From Caprella mutica (taxonomy: Eukaryota; Arthropoda; Malacostraca; Amphipoda; Caprellidae), in contig CANNZV010002621.1 of NCBI GenBank assembly GCA_947561585.1, positions 1-64,000 on the forward strand: 64,000 nt of DNA. Reading direction: 5' to 3'. Below, in pieces: positions 35,131-46,089 of this stretch. The stretch's first letter is position 1; the number at the start of each line of letters is the position of its first letter. The notes under the pieces were generated by a model. That model was given only the letters and a program-made list of their open reading frames with translations, did no database searches and was not told where the DNA came from. A program made the position numbers and the translations under genes.

Positions 35131-36501
35131 TACAGAGTGACCTAAAAACAAGTTAGTAAAAGTAAACGCTTATAACTGTAAGAATATTATACGTAGAACG
35201 ATGAAATAATAACCACGTGAAAGAATATAACTTCAAGTTTTATTTGGTATACATGTTATTGCAGTTCTCTATATATTTCATAGTTTAAACTCATTGTTTT
35301 TAATAACAAGTCACACCCTTCAATGCAGTTAACTTCTGAGCAACGAGTAATCGTTGTTGAAAATTTTTACCTGACAACTTCACCAACCAAAATAAAGTGA
35401 GCTTATTTCAACCACTACAGACCAAAAGTTAGTCTCAACACAATCAATAAGTTGATAATTAAGTGGAAAGATAGAGAAACTATTCTGAACCAAAACAAAG
35501 GTCATTCTGGACGGAAAAGAACTGCAAGATCAGAAGAAAACATTGCCATGATCGATGAAAGATTTACAGAATCTAGTCAAAGTTTGAGGAAGCTAGCAGC
35601 TAAAACAGGTTTAAAAAGAGAATCTGTAAGGCGTATCCTAAAGCATGATTTAAAATTAAAAGCTTACAAACTACACATATTGCAGCAGCTAAGCATTAAC
35701 GACCAAACAAGAAGGTTGGAGTCTTGCCTAGCAATTAAGAATATGGTCCAACGAAATGAGTTAGATATCAAATCAATTATTTTCAGCGATGAGAGCCATA
35801 TTCATCTCCACAAATTTATGAACAAACAGAATTTTCAAATGTGGAGCCGCAACAAACCGATGGTTGTATTCGAAGAGCCTCTACACTCACCAAAGGTTAC
35901 TGTTTGGTTCGTTATGAGCGGTAACCGAATGTATGGTCCATCTTCTTTGATGATGCTCAGACCGGTAATGCTTGCACCATCACCACAAAAACTTACATCG
36001 AGATGCTAGAAACTGTCATGAATGTTGATATCACTCCAGATATATGGTTCCAGCAAGACAGCGCCACTGCACACACTTCTGTAATTGCTAGAGATTGGTT
36101 AAAATCGCGCTTTGGAAACAATGTTATTTCGCATCGCACAGACTTCCCATGGCCGGCCAGATCCACTGACCTTTTGCCTTTGGAATTCTTCTTATGGAGT
36201 TACGTGAAAGAAAAGGTGTTCAGTACAAGACCATGCAGCATTATCGATCTGAAGATAGCAGTTCGTGAAGCTCTAGCTCTAATTGACCAGGATACTTTGG
36301 CTGCAGTAACTGCAAATTTTGAAAAAAAACGTGTTTAGCTGTGCATTCAACAGCGAGGGGGTCATTTTGAACATTTATTGTAATCTGAATAAAATTTGAA
36401 GTTGTATTTTTTCATGTGGTTTTTATTTCATCGTTCTACGTTTAATATTCTTTGAGTTATAAGCGTTTACTTTTACCAACTTTTTTTTGGGTCACCCTGT
36501 A
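35131..36501 (+). mobile_element. Mariner-like (IS630/Tc1/mariner) DNA transposon, decayed
   Basis: A 1367-bp element flanked by TA dinucleotides (35131-35132 and 36500-36501). Its ends are inverted repeats of about 100 bp: CAGAGTGACCTAAAAACAAG at the left and the complement CAGGGTGACCCAAAAAAAAG at the right, with long matching stretches inside (GTAAAAGTAAACGCTTATAA, ACGTAGAACGATGAAATAA). One transposase gene lies between them, disrupted by a stop and a frameshift. Size, TA target and ends all fit the superfamily. Confidence 0.93.
35323..36338 (+). pseudogene. Transposase of the mariner-like element, DD41E-type
   Basis: ATG at 35323 opens MQLTSEQRVIVVENFY, typical of this transposase group. 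A TGA at 35398-35400 interrupts the frame, which then continues to about 35940 through a helix-turn-helix region (GHSGRKRTARSEENIA, LRKLAAKTGLKRESVRRIL) and the first catalytic Asp (IIFSDESH). A one-base loss near 35940 changes phase; the second half runs to 36338 with WFQQDSATAHTS (second Asp) and WPARSTDLLPLEFFLW. The third acidic residue is Glu, in PLE, 41 residues after the second Asp. Related DD41D elements have Asp there. The copy cannot make an intact enzyme because of the stop and the frameshift. Confidence 0.88.
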
Positions 36502-37900
36502 CACTAGAGTTTACAAGACAAATTGCAGTGAATTAGTTTAAAGGACGGGGCACTAACCTTAGGGCACATTATAATATCATGATATGTATTAACTTTTTTC
36601 ATATTCTTATTTAATTCTTTCATGTTGATCGAAGATTGAATATATTTCTTTAGTTAATTTGAGAGTTCTTTGTCTTCTGGTATTATTATTATGATGATTC
36701 TTCAGATCAATAATTAATCAGGCCTTTATAATACATTAACTATATTAGTGGAAAATGAAACACAAGTACAACACAATTCTAATATAATAAATCAATTGTT
36801 ATTACACTTGATTATACTTGAATAAAGTAAGTTATGTATGTCTCTAATTAGAAAGTATTTTCTAATATCGGTGAAGCTCAAATATTATAAACTTATCTAT
36901 CGGCACATATTAATTAAACAACTCAGTCAACTTTAGGGAATGATACCCAAGTGTTAGCTTTCTCAATTGTTCGGGACCGAGATAACAGATCACACAGAGT
37001 TAGACACACTCTTATGCAGATCAGGACCTTTTACGCGATCCTAGGCAGGGACTGATTGAACTACTGAACAACTTAATGAATATCCCATCCCGTTTTATAA
37101 GATAGTCCGAAGGCCATCAGAACAAAGGAACAAAAGCAATTTGAATTCAAAGCTAATAATATAATTGAATGTAATCGAATTCGTGATCTTACATTATACA
37201 TGAGTTTAACCTAACATCAATCAATTCCTTGATTTGTGATTGAATAGTAATTACATGATTATAAAGTTTATAACCCTTCAGAAGATTGTAAGATTAAGAC
37301 TGAATAATAAGATTACAGCTTTATAGCGTATTAACAATTGACGATTGTTAATAATATGAGGTAGCGAGATTGTAAGCGTGGAGACTTTTATGGTGGGCTG
37401 AATGGATGGGCATTTTCGAAGAAAACCTGGTTGGTTTTCGGAAGTGCAGGTCTGAAGCGTATTCGGTACAAGTGATGGTGGAGTGCAGGAGGATGAGAGT
37501 GATTGGATGAAGAAAATAAGTGTGAGAGAGGGCTTACGAGGTGAACACAAGAGACCATTGCGAGATTTTTCCATTTGTGAAAGGCGTACTTAAGAGCAAA
37601 CTAGCCAGCCCTCTTAATGTTATTCAAGATATACGGTATGAAGAGGAAGCGTATGGAGACGGTGAATAACTTTAATGAATCGACTGAGTAAATGGTCCGT
37701 GGGATAGTGGTATCAGTGGATGGTAGTGTGAAGGTTTCGAAAAAGGATGGTTCCACGTCTCTTATTCTGTTCAAAGTGTACCAACAAGCTGAGATAAGAC
37801 AGGCGGAAGAGGAAAGAGTGTTGTGAGATGGACCGGTTTGAATGAAAACGTATAGGAGAAAAAGAAGTGTGGAAGCAGTTAGCATGAAACCGAGTCTGGA
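36502..37900. other. Intergenic DNA, no supported gene
   Basis: AT-rich, then a G-rich patch at 37370-37880 that reads weakly like a decayed LINE reverse transcriptase on the plus strand (a GFRKCR-like stretch near 37430) but has stops and no continuous motif order. No feature is claimed. Confidence 0.4.
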
Positions 37901-37919
37901 CTACTTGTTGATGATTGAG

Positions 37920-38050
37920 GGCCGAAATGAATTTTCCGAATACGTGTATGCCTAATCCAAAATTTGCAGAAAACGAATTTTCCGAAATACGGATTTGCTG
38001 AAGGACAAATTTTCCGAAAGAGGAATTTGTCGAAAATCAAATTTAATGTA
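37920..38050. repeat. Degenerate ATTTTCCGAAA repeat
   Basis: Several imperfect copies of a 15-18 bp unit around GAATTTTCCGAAATACG, with variants GATTTGCTGAAGGACAA and GGAATTTGTCGAAAATC. Too diverged for a precise unit. Confidence 0.5.
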
Positions 38051-38236
38051 TTTAAAAAGAACATTTTTTGGTACTTTTTAGTTCTCATCATTATATCTTA
38101 TACATAAAAAAACACATTTCTTTATGGATTTGACATTACTATTGCTATATAAATTTGTATTACGCTAATTCCGTATCATTTTGCTAAATTCATATAAATA
38201 ACTGTACATTTTAAATATTATTATGTATATGACATT

Positions 38237-40461
38237 ACTAATAAATAAAGCCCAGACAAATGCCATAAAGTCTTAAAATGCCATAAAAGTCATAAAATGC
38301 CATTAAGTCAATAAAAGCCATAAAGTCAATAAATGCCATATGGTCCTTAAAATGCCTTAAAGGTCCTCTCCAGGCTCCGGGAAAAAAATGAGTTTATTAC
38401 ATAATATTATAGAACTAAGGTCTACGATCATTATTCTGCAAACCGCATACAATTCGGTTCAGTTTATATTTTATTATTTGCTTTTAAAGTTTTTTAATAC
38501 TCTGTGAGCAACAATCGAGCGAATCTCCAACCTGACGCTGAGAAAAAAGATTGTACACTCTTGGTTTTGATTTCAAATTTAGATTTTTAAACAAACAATG
38601 CGTTTTTGGCCTTCTTTTAAGATATTAATTGTTTCTAAAAGTATATAAATGTTTCTATAATAAGTTTATCGAAATTTAAACCTTTAAACGAATAATAAAT
38701 TGATTTATTAAACCAAAACCTATTTGACAATCAAAACAAATGGTGTACATTCTTCTTCTTCAGACTGAAAATTAGAAAGTCGGAAGTAGAGTAGGTTTTG
38801 TAGAGTTTGGATTAAAAAAATCTTTAAACGCATATAAAATTAAAAATATGCTATCAAATTTTATGGGGTTTTCAGTAAAATGATAAGAAACATTAGCCTC
38901 GTTGATTTAAACAATAAAAGAATTTTCTTGGAGGGGACCTTTAAAGTTCTAAAAGATCATCAACTCCTAAAATGATGTGAAGTCTTATTTTGGGCTTTTT
39001 ATATTATTAAATAATTAAGTAAGTCGATAAAGTTGATGGGTTATATTAGAAAATTTATAGAATGCTTTAATTCAATCAAAATCTGTCTGAATTATTACAT
39101 AAATAAACTACTTCTATCACTTCAAGAATTAGCATAGTCACCACTGTATCTAGTTTTCTGTGATTCTTCGCATCAATTTTTTTAGCACAGACTCTGCCAT
39201 GCACAAAAAGATAAAATTGCGAATAATCAATATAATAAACTAATTCGAAGAGAGATATTTGTAGAGCCTAGTAATATTTGTAATATCTACAATAGAAAAA
39301 CCTGTCAGGTGACAAGAATTGTGTTTTGTCGTGTAAGTGGTTTTTCCTGTGCAACAGTTTCAAAATATCTAAATTGGTCTAATTATCTAATATATGGTTT
39401 ATTTACTATGACGCTTTGCTGTAAATACAAATTTCGAATTTGATATTGGAATTAGTTTCATTTCGTGAGTTTCAATTAACCTAACCACTTTTTATAATAC
39501 TATTATTTTAAATTCGAATAAATATACTATAAACTAGATTCATTGAATTTTTAAGGGATGAATTGTTTATTTGTTTTCACCACTTTTTTTTATTTATTTA
39601 AACGGACTGGAAACTTTTGATTTGATTTTATATTCCAAAATGGTAATTTATTCGTTGTGAATACCTATTTACCAATCTTAGAGTGTATGTGTAAGTCCTA
39701 AAATGCCCTTTTAACCCTTTAAAAGTTTGCTCAGTAACCTAGGGATTGGTCCGTGCGCACCAGTCCTCACTAAAACTTATCTAAAATCTTAACAAATGAC
39801 TTTTCGATTATTTTTTTTCATAAAAACCTTCATTTGATATTTATACATCCATTGGTGAATGCAAAAGAATAATTATATACTTAAAATAAAATTAACAATC
39901 AAAGATAAGAAACCAATATTTCTTAGGTTTTCTAACTATTTGCGCTAAACCATTTTCCTTACCCATTAATAAAATCCTTATAACATTCACAAAAATGATT
40001 GAAACTTGATTAAAACCTAACTGTGGATGGAGAAGGGTTCATCAATGAAAACTATATCAAAAAGATGCATATATCTTCAATAGTTCTTGATATATACTAA
40101 CTTAAACTCGTGTTCAGTTTTTTTTAACCACCCTGTATATTTGAATAAATGCTCATAATATGAGTATCTTGACGTTTATCTCCTTTTTCGTATAATCGTA
40201 TGCAATCATGTTCAAAGTAAAAGTCATGAAAAGACAGCTTCCAATTCGGTTTAAAAATAAAATTATTAATAGTTTTTCATGAGGACTGGTGCGCCTGGAC
40301 CAGTCCCTAGGTTACTATGGTCAAGGTCCTAAAATGTCTTTATATGTCTAAAATGCCTTTTTTAAGTTCCTAAACTGCCATTTTTAAGGTCCTTAAATGC
40401 CTTTTTTAAGGTCCTAAAATGCCATTTTTATAGGTCCTAAAAGTCCGGGCTCTACTAATAA
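38237..40461. mobile_element. Non-autonomous hAT-like element with 8-bp target duplication
   Basis: ACTAATAA occurs at 38237-38244 and again at 40454-40461. Just inside are imperfect inverted ends, AAAGCCCAGAC at the left and GTCCGGGCTCT at the right (complement AGAGCCCGGAC). Both subterminal regions are full of a short unit built on GGTCCTAAAATGCC. An 8-bp duplication with short TIRs and clustered subterminal motifs is the hAT pattern. No transposase frame inside; the rest is AT-rich and hosts a second, nested TIR element. Confidence 0.55.
39733..40316. mobile_element. Nested TIR element (MITE)
   Basis: Inverted repeats of about 35 bp: AGTAACCTAGGGATTGGTCC and on through GTGCGCACCAGTCCTCA at 39733-39769, mirrored at 40280-40316 as TGAGGACTGGTGCGCCTGG then ACCAGTCCCTAGGTTACT. 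The interior (about 510 bp) is AT-rich and non-coding. Target duplication not clear. It lies wholly inside the hAT-like element. Confidence 0.7.
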
Positions 40462-40670
40462 AGGGTTGATAGAAATCAATGCTATAAACTGAAACAAATT
40501 TATTTATGCAAGTGGCGCTATCGTTGAAGCCAGAGGTATATTCGAAAGATACAAACATAACTAATAGTTATATTACTTAATTAGTACTAGAGCTAAGACA
40601 TTGGAGCACTTAGAAAAGAGCAGTAGTTGTGGTTAAATTGAGCACTTGTAGCGTTTAAGTGTGGAGTAGG

Positions 40671-40900
40671 AGCAATGGCAATGACTTATCAGCATTTGGA
40701 GCACATATCAGAGCATTTGGAGCACTTATCAGAGCATTTGGAGCACTTATCAGAGCATTTGGAGCACTTATCAGAGCATTTGGAGCACTTATCGGAGCAT
40801 TTGATTGCAGTTATTGGAGCATTTGGAGCACTCATCGGAGCATTTGGAGCACTTATCGAAGCATTTGAGTTCAGTTATTGTAGCATTTGAGTCAGTTATT
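40671..40900 (+). repeat. 21-bp minisatellite, GAGCATTTGGAGCACTTATCA
   Basis: About nine head-to-tail copies of a 21-bp unit, with variants in the last four (GCAGTTATTG, GAGTTCAGTTATTG). Because the unit is a multiple of three, the array is open in several frames (repeats such as EHLEHLS or GALIRAF), but there is no sign of a real gene. Confidence 0.9.
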
Positions 40901-41041
40901 GGATCATTAGGTGTAGTTATTGGAGTGTTTGAACCATTAAAGTTATTGAACCACAATCTGTGGCTTAATGGACTGCCATGTTCCAAAATATGGAATTTTA
41001 CCTCATTATATATTGGACTCCTTGTAAAAAGACTTTATTGA

Positions 41042-41093
41042 AATAAATAACGGCTTTTTATTTTAATAGTATCCAGCTGATGGTTGCTTGTAA
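41042..41093 (-). pseudogene. Truncated 3' end of a cuticle gene, minus strand
   Basis: The plus strand reads TAACGGCTTTTTATTTTAAT, then AGTATCCAGCTGATGGTTGCTTG, which is the complement of the last codons (YKQPSAGYH-type end) and 3' untranslated start of the cuticle genes, matching the minus-strand copy at about 53864-53911. It stops abruptly at GTAAC, where sequence shared with the upstream region of copy 4 begins. Only the last 11-12 codons remain. A relic left at a rearrangement junction. Confidence 0.75.
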
Positions 41094-41199
41094 CACAATA
41101 TCCTTGGTACAACTGCATTCCAGTTAACATGTACTATGTAACACCTTCTTTGACAAGGCTGAATTATCTAATATTTACTTTATGAATGCATGCTGCCTA

Positions 41200-41345
41200 G
41201 TAAACAGAAAGCAATGTTATTCGTACGATAGAATGTCCAAGTTAATTTATTGGTGGATAACAGGTGTCATTAAAATGGAAAGAAGGTCAGTGGTCTGAAG
41301 AAAGGTATATAAACACTTTGACTTGCTGGAATATCATCAGTTTCA
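41200..41345 (+). promoter_or_regulatory. Promoter of cuticle gene copy 2
   Basis: TATATAAA at 41306-41313 and TCAGTT initiator at 41337 (A 33 bases from the TATA start). The upstream block AATGTTATTCGTACG and GGTCAGTGGTCTGAAG is shared with the other copies; similarity to copy 4 continues to about 41095. Confidence 0.85.
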
Positions 41346-41434
41346 TTGTTTGTTTAGTCGAATAAACAACTCTGGAATATTACGAACGACCGAAATATAC
41401 ATTCGATTTCTTGTGATTGAAAATATAAGATAAC

Positions 41435-42245
41435 ATGAAAATTGTGAGTAATATCCAAAATATGGAAAAATGAAAATATGGTTTCATTTTTATGGAATAT
41501 TAATACATTGAAATATGAAAAAACATAAGTTCTACATTTTTGAAAAATATCTCAACCAGGTTGTGCTTTCCTGTCTGGTGGCTGCCGCACTTGCCAGACC
41601 AGATGGAGGTTATGGTGCACCAGTTCCCTCCTACCAGCCTGCCAAACCCCACCATGGAGGAGGTGGATACGCAAGAGCCCACCATGGAGGCAAAGGAGGC
41701 CTTGGCGGTGGTCATGGTAACTTGGCTGGAGGATATGGAGGACATCAACAGCAATATGAAGACGTGAGATGGTTGTTGATATATGATCAATAGTAGTATA
41801 TAAACTAACTCCAACCATGCAAATGTAATATGTGAAACTCTCTACTTGTTTACAATCATCTAGCATGAGATGCCTTTATATTTATTCATTTTCTCAATTG
41901 CAGACTCACCCTAAATACAACTACGAGTACAAAGTAGCCGACGATTACTACGGTGCAAACTTCGGTCACGCAGAAGCAAGGGACGGTTACGCCACACAAG
42001 GCTCTTACTACGTACACCTCCCTGACGGTAGAATACAGACTGTGACCTACACTGCCGACCAGCACGGTTACCACCCACAGGTCAGCTACGAGGGAGAAGC
42101 TAAATTTGATGCGGCCCAAGGGGGATACAAGCAACCCCACCTCCAGCCTGCTCACCATGGTGGTGCCACTCTTCCTCACCATGGAGCTGGTGGATACAAG
42201 CAACCCGTAAGAGGTTACAAACAACCATCAGCTGGATACCATTAA
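41435..42245 (+). CDS. RR-type cuticle protein, copy 2 (three exons)
   Basis: Exons 41435-41443, 41560-41763 and 41904-42245; both introns (116 and 140 bp) have GT...AG ends and phase 0. The 184-residue precursor begins MKI plus VVLSCLVAAALARP as signal peptide, followed by the Gly/His-rich arm (differences from copy 1 include APVPSY and GYARAHHGGKGG) and the RR chitin-binding domain, identical in its core (GSYYVHLPDGRIQTVTYTAD). The tail is longer than in copy 1, with an inserted LPHHGAGGYKQP block and the end PVRGYKQPSAGYH. Expected role is chitin binding in the cuticle. No AATAAA is seen in the first 60 bases after the stop. Confidence 0.93.
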
Positions 42246-42259
42246 AATGTAAAGCCATA

Positions 42260-43260
42260 ATTTATTATATGTAATACATCTTCCAAAAATATGTTTCCTT
42301 TATTTTCCTTATATTTTTTCCTTCCTTCATTATTGAAAAGAAACTCGTTTTTTCTCCCCGAAAGTCACTGTCAATATAACCAACTTTCAATTTGCTTTAC
42401 TGTAAATTTAGTATGTGATTTGTCCTCTCTGTAAGCGTCAAAATTTTTTGACATTTTTTATCTTTCTTATTTTACATGTAATTTCCAAACTCTGTATCAC
42501 GAGTAGCTACTACAAGGAAATCAAACTCCAACTGTTTCTCCTCCTTCTCTTGCTGCCTCAATCCTATTACTATTTCCGCTATTTTTCTTCAATTTGAAGC
42601 GGTGGGTGCCTTGGGGCGGTGTTTATGGAAATACCCCTTGCCTTGCTCTAGTATGATTAAATTATTAATTTTAGGTAATGGAAACTTTGATCATTTATGT
42701 TTCCTTTAATGGAAGGAAATTAAAATCACACTTTTAATTTTAAAATGGATAATAAATAGCTAATAAAAAGTAAAGACGAGGACATAAATATCTCCACTTT
42801 AAATAAATACTTATTAATAAGAAAATAACAATGTCAAAATTTCTGATAAAATTCTTCTGCCTGTAACTTTTTCCAATACCTATCTATATAGCCTTGATTG
42901 TCTTCAAATTTTGAACACATGTCACTTTTATCCTATTATTCATGATATAATTAGTAAATAAATCTATGGGAAAATTTCAGGGCAAATTTTGTTCAACCAT
43001 ACCATAAATAATATTATGTTCGAACATTTACATTATATTTAAGAAAAAAAATATTTTATATATCTTCATTACGTATTTCAAATTTCATTCCGATCAATGA
43101 AGTATTCGTTACTATAAGTTATCTAAAATTTTACCTTAAATTCTCCTTTTATGTGCAAAAAATACTATTCCCATTAACTCGAAAAATATTTCGTGTAAAA
43201 TGGAGTTTGTAGTTGAAATGACTACAAATCTGAAGCCAATCAGACAAGTTAAGTTGCAAG
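42260..43260. other. AT-rich spacer, no feature seen
   Basis: No repeat, gene or RNA could be supported; scattered short frames are chance. Confidence 0.55.
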
Positions 43261-43274
43261 GGAAATATTTTTAT

Positions 43275-43860
43275 CCTATAATTACGAAACTAACCACTGG
43301 TCAATCGCCGAACGTAGGAGAACGAGGGCAGCGGCATTTCTTCTAACAGCAGATTGTAGGCCTGCAAGGACGTATACCTCATACCAATTGCAAACCGAAC
43401 TACACGAGCTGGATACGTTGGAGATTGCTGTAGCTTCAAAGCTTCCATATCTGAAAGTATGGAGTCGCAGTCCCCAGCAACCTGCTTCTTATGATTAATA
43501 AATCCTTGCAGCATACTGCAACTAGTGAGGACTGTGTTCCAACCTTGACGAAACCAAGTGGGAGTATTCTTAAAAATAGCTTCACGCGCAGCATGCTATC
43601 AACGCGAATGTAGAATGAAACTTGGGGCACTTGCTCTAAATTTGATTTCAGCTTATATATCAAGATGCATTCGTCCTTGTGATGGAATATATACTAGTCC
43701 TTATCAACATGCTTGGGACCTTTGGAAATGACGTCTTCTATGTTCGATATGCAGTCTTTTTTTCTTGAAATCATCTAATTCATCTTCTCTGAGAAGTCGC
43801 TCTTTCAGTGGCCTTCTTGGGGTATTGAGTCTTTCAAAAATGGTAGCAGGAGGTAGATTA
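43275..43860 (-). pseudogene. Decayed transposase resembling P-element/THAP type
   Basis: On the minus strand, pieces in two or more frames read LLREDELDDFKKKR, then ECILIYKLKSNLEQVPQVSF, then YPARVVRFAIGMRYTSLQAY and LLLEEMPLPSFSYVRRLTSG. The last two strongly recall the segment before the catalytic core in P-element and THAP9-like transposases, where an RYTS.QAY stretch is followed by a PLPS..L..LTSG motif. Several stops and shifts separate the pieces, and there are no recognised terminal repeats. Family assignment from memory of motifs, so moderate certainty. Confidence 0.45.
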
Positions 43861-43869
43861 ATCACTTAT

Positions 43870-44560
43870 TGGGAATCAGGAACTATAGTTGGTACTGCTT
43901 CAACGTTGACTTCAGCTTGATACGAGTCGGGGTTTTGTGTCACGTCTTCCGCAAAATGTTTATAGCAAATGAAGATATTCTTCAGTTCTGTGGAATCCTT
44001 ACGATTCAAAACCTTTATGCATTTAGTTTTCTGCTCTTCATCTTCAGGCAGGGGAAAGACCCTAGGTTAATAGACAATAACAGGTTAACCCTAATGAGTT
44101 TGACTCTCAAAAACTGCGGGAGAGTTTGACTATGTGTTAAAAAAAGACATGTCTTATTCATAAACCTACGGTACTGTATTTTTTACAAGTTGTTAGTATA
44201 TATACTAAACTAATGTGTACCAAATTTCAAGTGAAAATATTTAACATATAAGGAGAAATAAATACATAGGGATATAAGACATTGGCAACCGAGAGGGCAA
44301 GCTCTGATTGGATGGAAGAGAGAGAGAGTGTGTCTGTTTTCTCCATGAAAACGTACGGACTCATGTGTTTAGCGGGTAGGTGTAGCAGCTCACGATTAAA
44401 CACTCATTTACCATCTTGATTTTACAAATAAAAATAAGCAATTCATGTAAATCGTGCAGCCTTATATTCAAACTATTGTATGTATGCTAAGAGTTCAATT
44501 TAATGTGGTTTAATCAAGGTTCATAGACTATAACAGGTTAGTCAGTCTGAAAAAAAAAAA
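43870..44560. other. Spacer, no supported gene
   Basis: AT-rich, with a short purine run (GAGAGAGAGAGTGTG) near 44320. Nothing else recognised. Confidence 0.5.
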
Positions 44561-44624
44561 AAATTCAGACGTACGATTTGGCACTCTTTTTGAAAAATGA
44601 GTTGTGAAACAGTGAGATATATGG

Positions 44625-45015
44625 GATTTTCTCTTAAACTATACATTTTTCGATACTAGTTTCGTACTCAGAATTCTTTTCAATTTAATATTCTATCAGA
44701 TGATATCAAATTATAATAACATAATTGTGTTTCCGCGGAAAAAAAATGATAAAAAACTGAAAACCAATCACTCCGGTGATTAGTGAGCAACAGTGTATGG
44801 GAAAAACTTTCGTCTTCAATATATCTTATTCATACATTTTACGATACTAGTTCCGTACTCCGAATTCTTCCAGATTTAATGATCTATCAGATGATATCAA
44901 ATTATACTAATATAATTGTGTTTCCGTATTAAAATGGATAAAAACTAAATACCATTCACTCCGGTGATTAGTGAGCAACAGTGTATGGGAAGAACTTTCG
45001 TCTTGAATATCTCTT
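44625..45015. repeat. Direct tandem duplication of about 190-200 bp
   Basis: Two diverged copies in direct orientation: each contains CGATACTAGTT.CGTACTC, CTATCAGATGATATCAAATT, AATTGTGTTTCCG and CACTCCGGTGATTAGTGAGC followed by AACAGTGTATGGGA. The second copy runs straight into the Penelope-like reverse transcriptase fragment. Confidence 0.85.
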
Positions 45016-45478
45016 AAAGCTTTCGAAAATTGATATTACGATTAAAATACCGACTGCAGAAAAACCTACTATAAGACTGCAAGTAGCTAATGCCTTAAAT
45101 ATTGCTGACACTAGGAAACATTCTCAATTTTCCAAGATTACATTCAAGGAACAACAAGCATTAATTTCATTGAAAAAAGATAAAGATTTACAAATTGTAA
45201 AAGGAGATAAAGGTAATGAAACTGTTATTATAGACAAATTAGATTACAATAAGAAAATAACCGAACATTTAAATAATAACGCATATTTACCTATAGATAC
45301 TAATCCAATAAAAAAACTACCGAGAAAAGTAAACTATGAACTCGTAAAACTAAAAAAACAAACGTAAAATTTCTGAAAACCAATATAAATATTTTGATGC
45401 AACAAAGAATTACCCCCCAAAATTTATGCCATCATCAAGACCCACAAAGAAAATTTACCCATTAGACCGATTTTAGCT
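45005..45478 (+). pseudogene. Penelope-like element reverse transcriptase, N-terminal fragment
   Basis: A frame open to 45367 reads FKEQQALISLKKDKDLQIVK, then GDKGNETVIIDKLDYNKKI and KKLPRKVNYELVKLKK, matching the region before the reverse transcriptase palm in Penelope-like elements, where an 'L..DK.I.I.KADKGN..V..D...Y' pattern is usual. After a stop, and with phase changes, the similarity continues to AIIKTHKENLPIRPILA (about 45428-45478), the 'K.HK....RPI' motif of RT. It then ends abruptly at a minisatellite. The catalytic YADD-containing part is absent. Confidence 0.72.
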
Positions 45479-45765
45479 AGGACACACTTAGGATCAATAG
45501 GACACACCTAGGATCAACAGGACACACTTAAGATCAACAGGACACACTTAGGATCAAGATAACACACTTAGGAACAACAGGAACACACTTTTGACCAACA
45601 AGACACACATAGGATTGATAGGAATATAGGATCAATAGTACACACATAGGATCAATGGGATACACTTAGGATAAACAGGACACACTTAGGATCAAGAGTA
45701 TACACTTAGGATCAAGAGGACACACTTAGGATCAAGAGGACAAATATATTTATAAAGAGGACACG
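45478..45765. repeat. 20-bp minisatellite, AGGACACACTTAGGATCAAC
   Basis: About 13 imperfect copies of AGGACACACTTAGGATCAAC, with variants (ATAGGATCAAT, AAGAGGACACAC). It begins precisely where the reverse transcriptase similarity stops. Confidence 0.9.
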
Positions 45766-45770
45766 CATAT

Positions 45771-46089
45771 AGCAACAAGTAACGCATTAGGAATAGAGGA
45801 CATACATAGAAACATGAAAACACTTTAGAACAATAAAACACATTAGATTTTGTTACAGATAAATGAAAAGTTGAATAATTATAGTAATAATTATTCTAGA
45901 GAATTAATGTAGTCAGAAATAGCTATATAGATAGTAACAAAAAATCTCTCTAATTTTCGTCTCATATTTTAATATTTAATACTAATATAATATAGGTTAG
46001 ATAGCTGAAATAGAAAGACGGTATCCAACATACAACCATTGGTCATAAAATTCATTGTCAGGTCCAGGTTTACCACCCTCCTCCTGAAG
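45771..46089. other. Spacer, no feature seen
   Basis: AT-rich, with GGACA-type sequence fading out of the preceding minisatellite in its first 80 bases. Confidence 0.5.

Noticed and set aside
37278..37885. Possible LINE reverse transcriptase remnant or minus-strand genes
   Set aside because: Only one weak RT-like word on the plus strand and no ordered motifs; minus-strand frames have no recognisable features.
40659..41041. Frames reading GALIRAF or EHLEHLS repeats
   Set aside because: Follow from the 21-bp minisatellite; three overlapping frames are open together.
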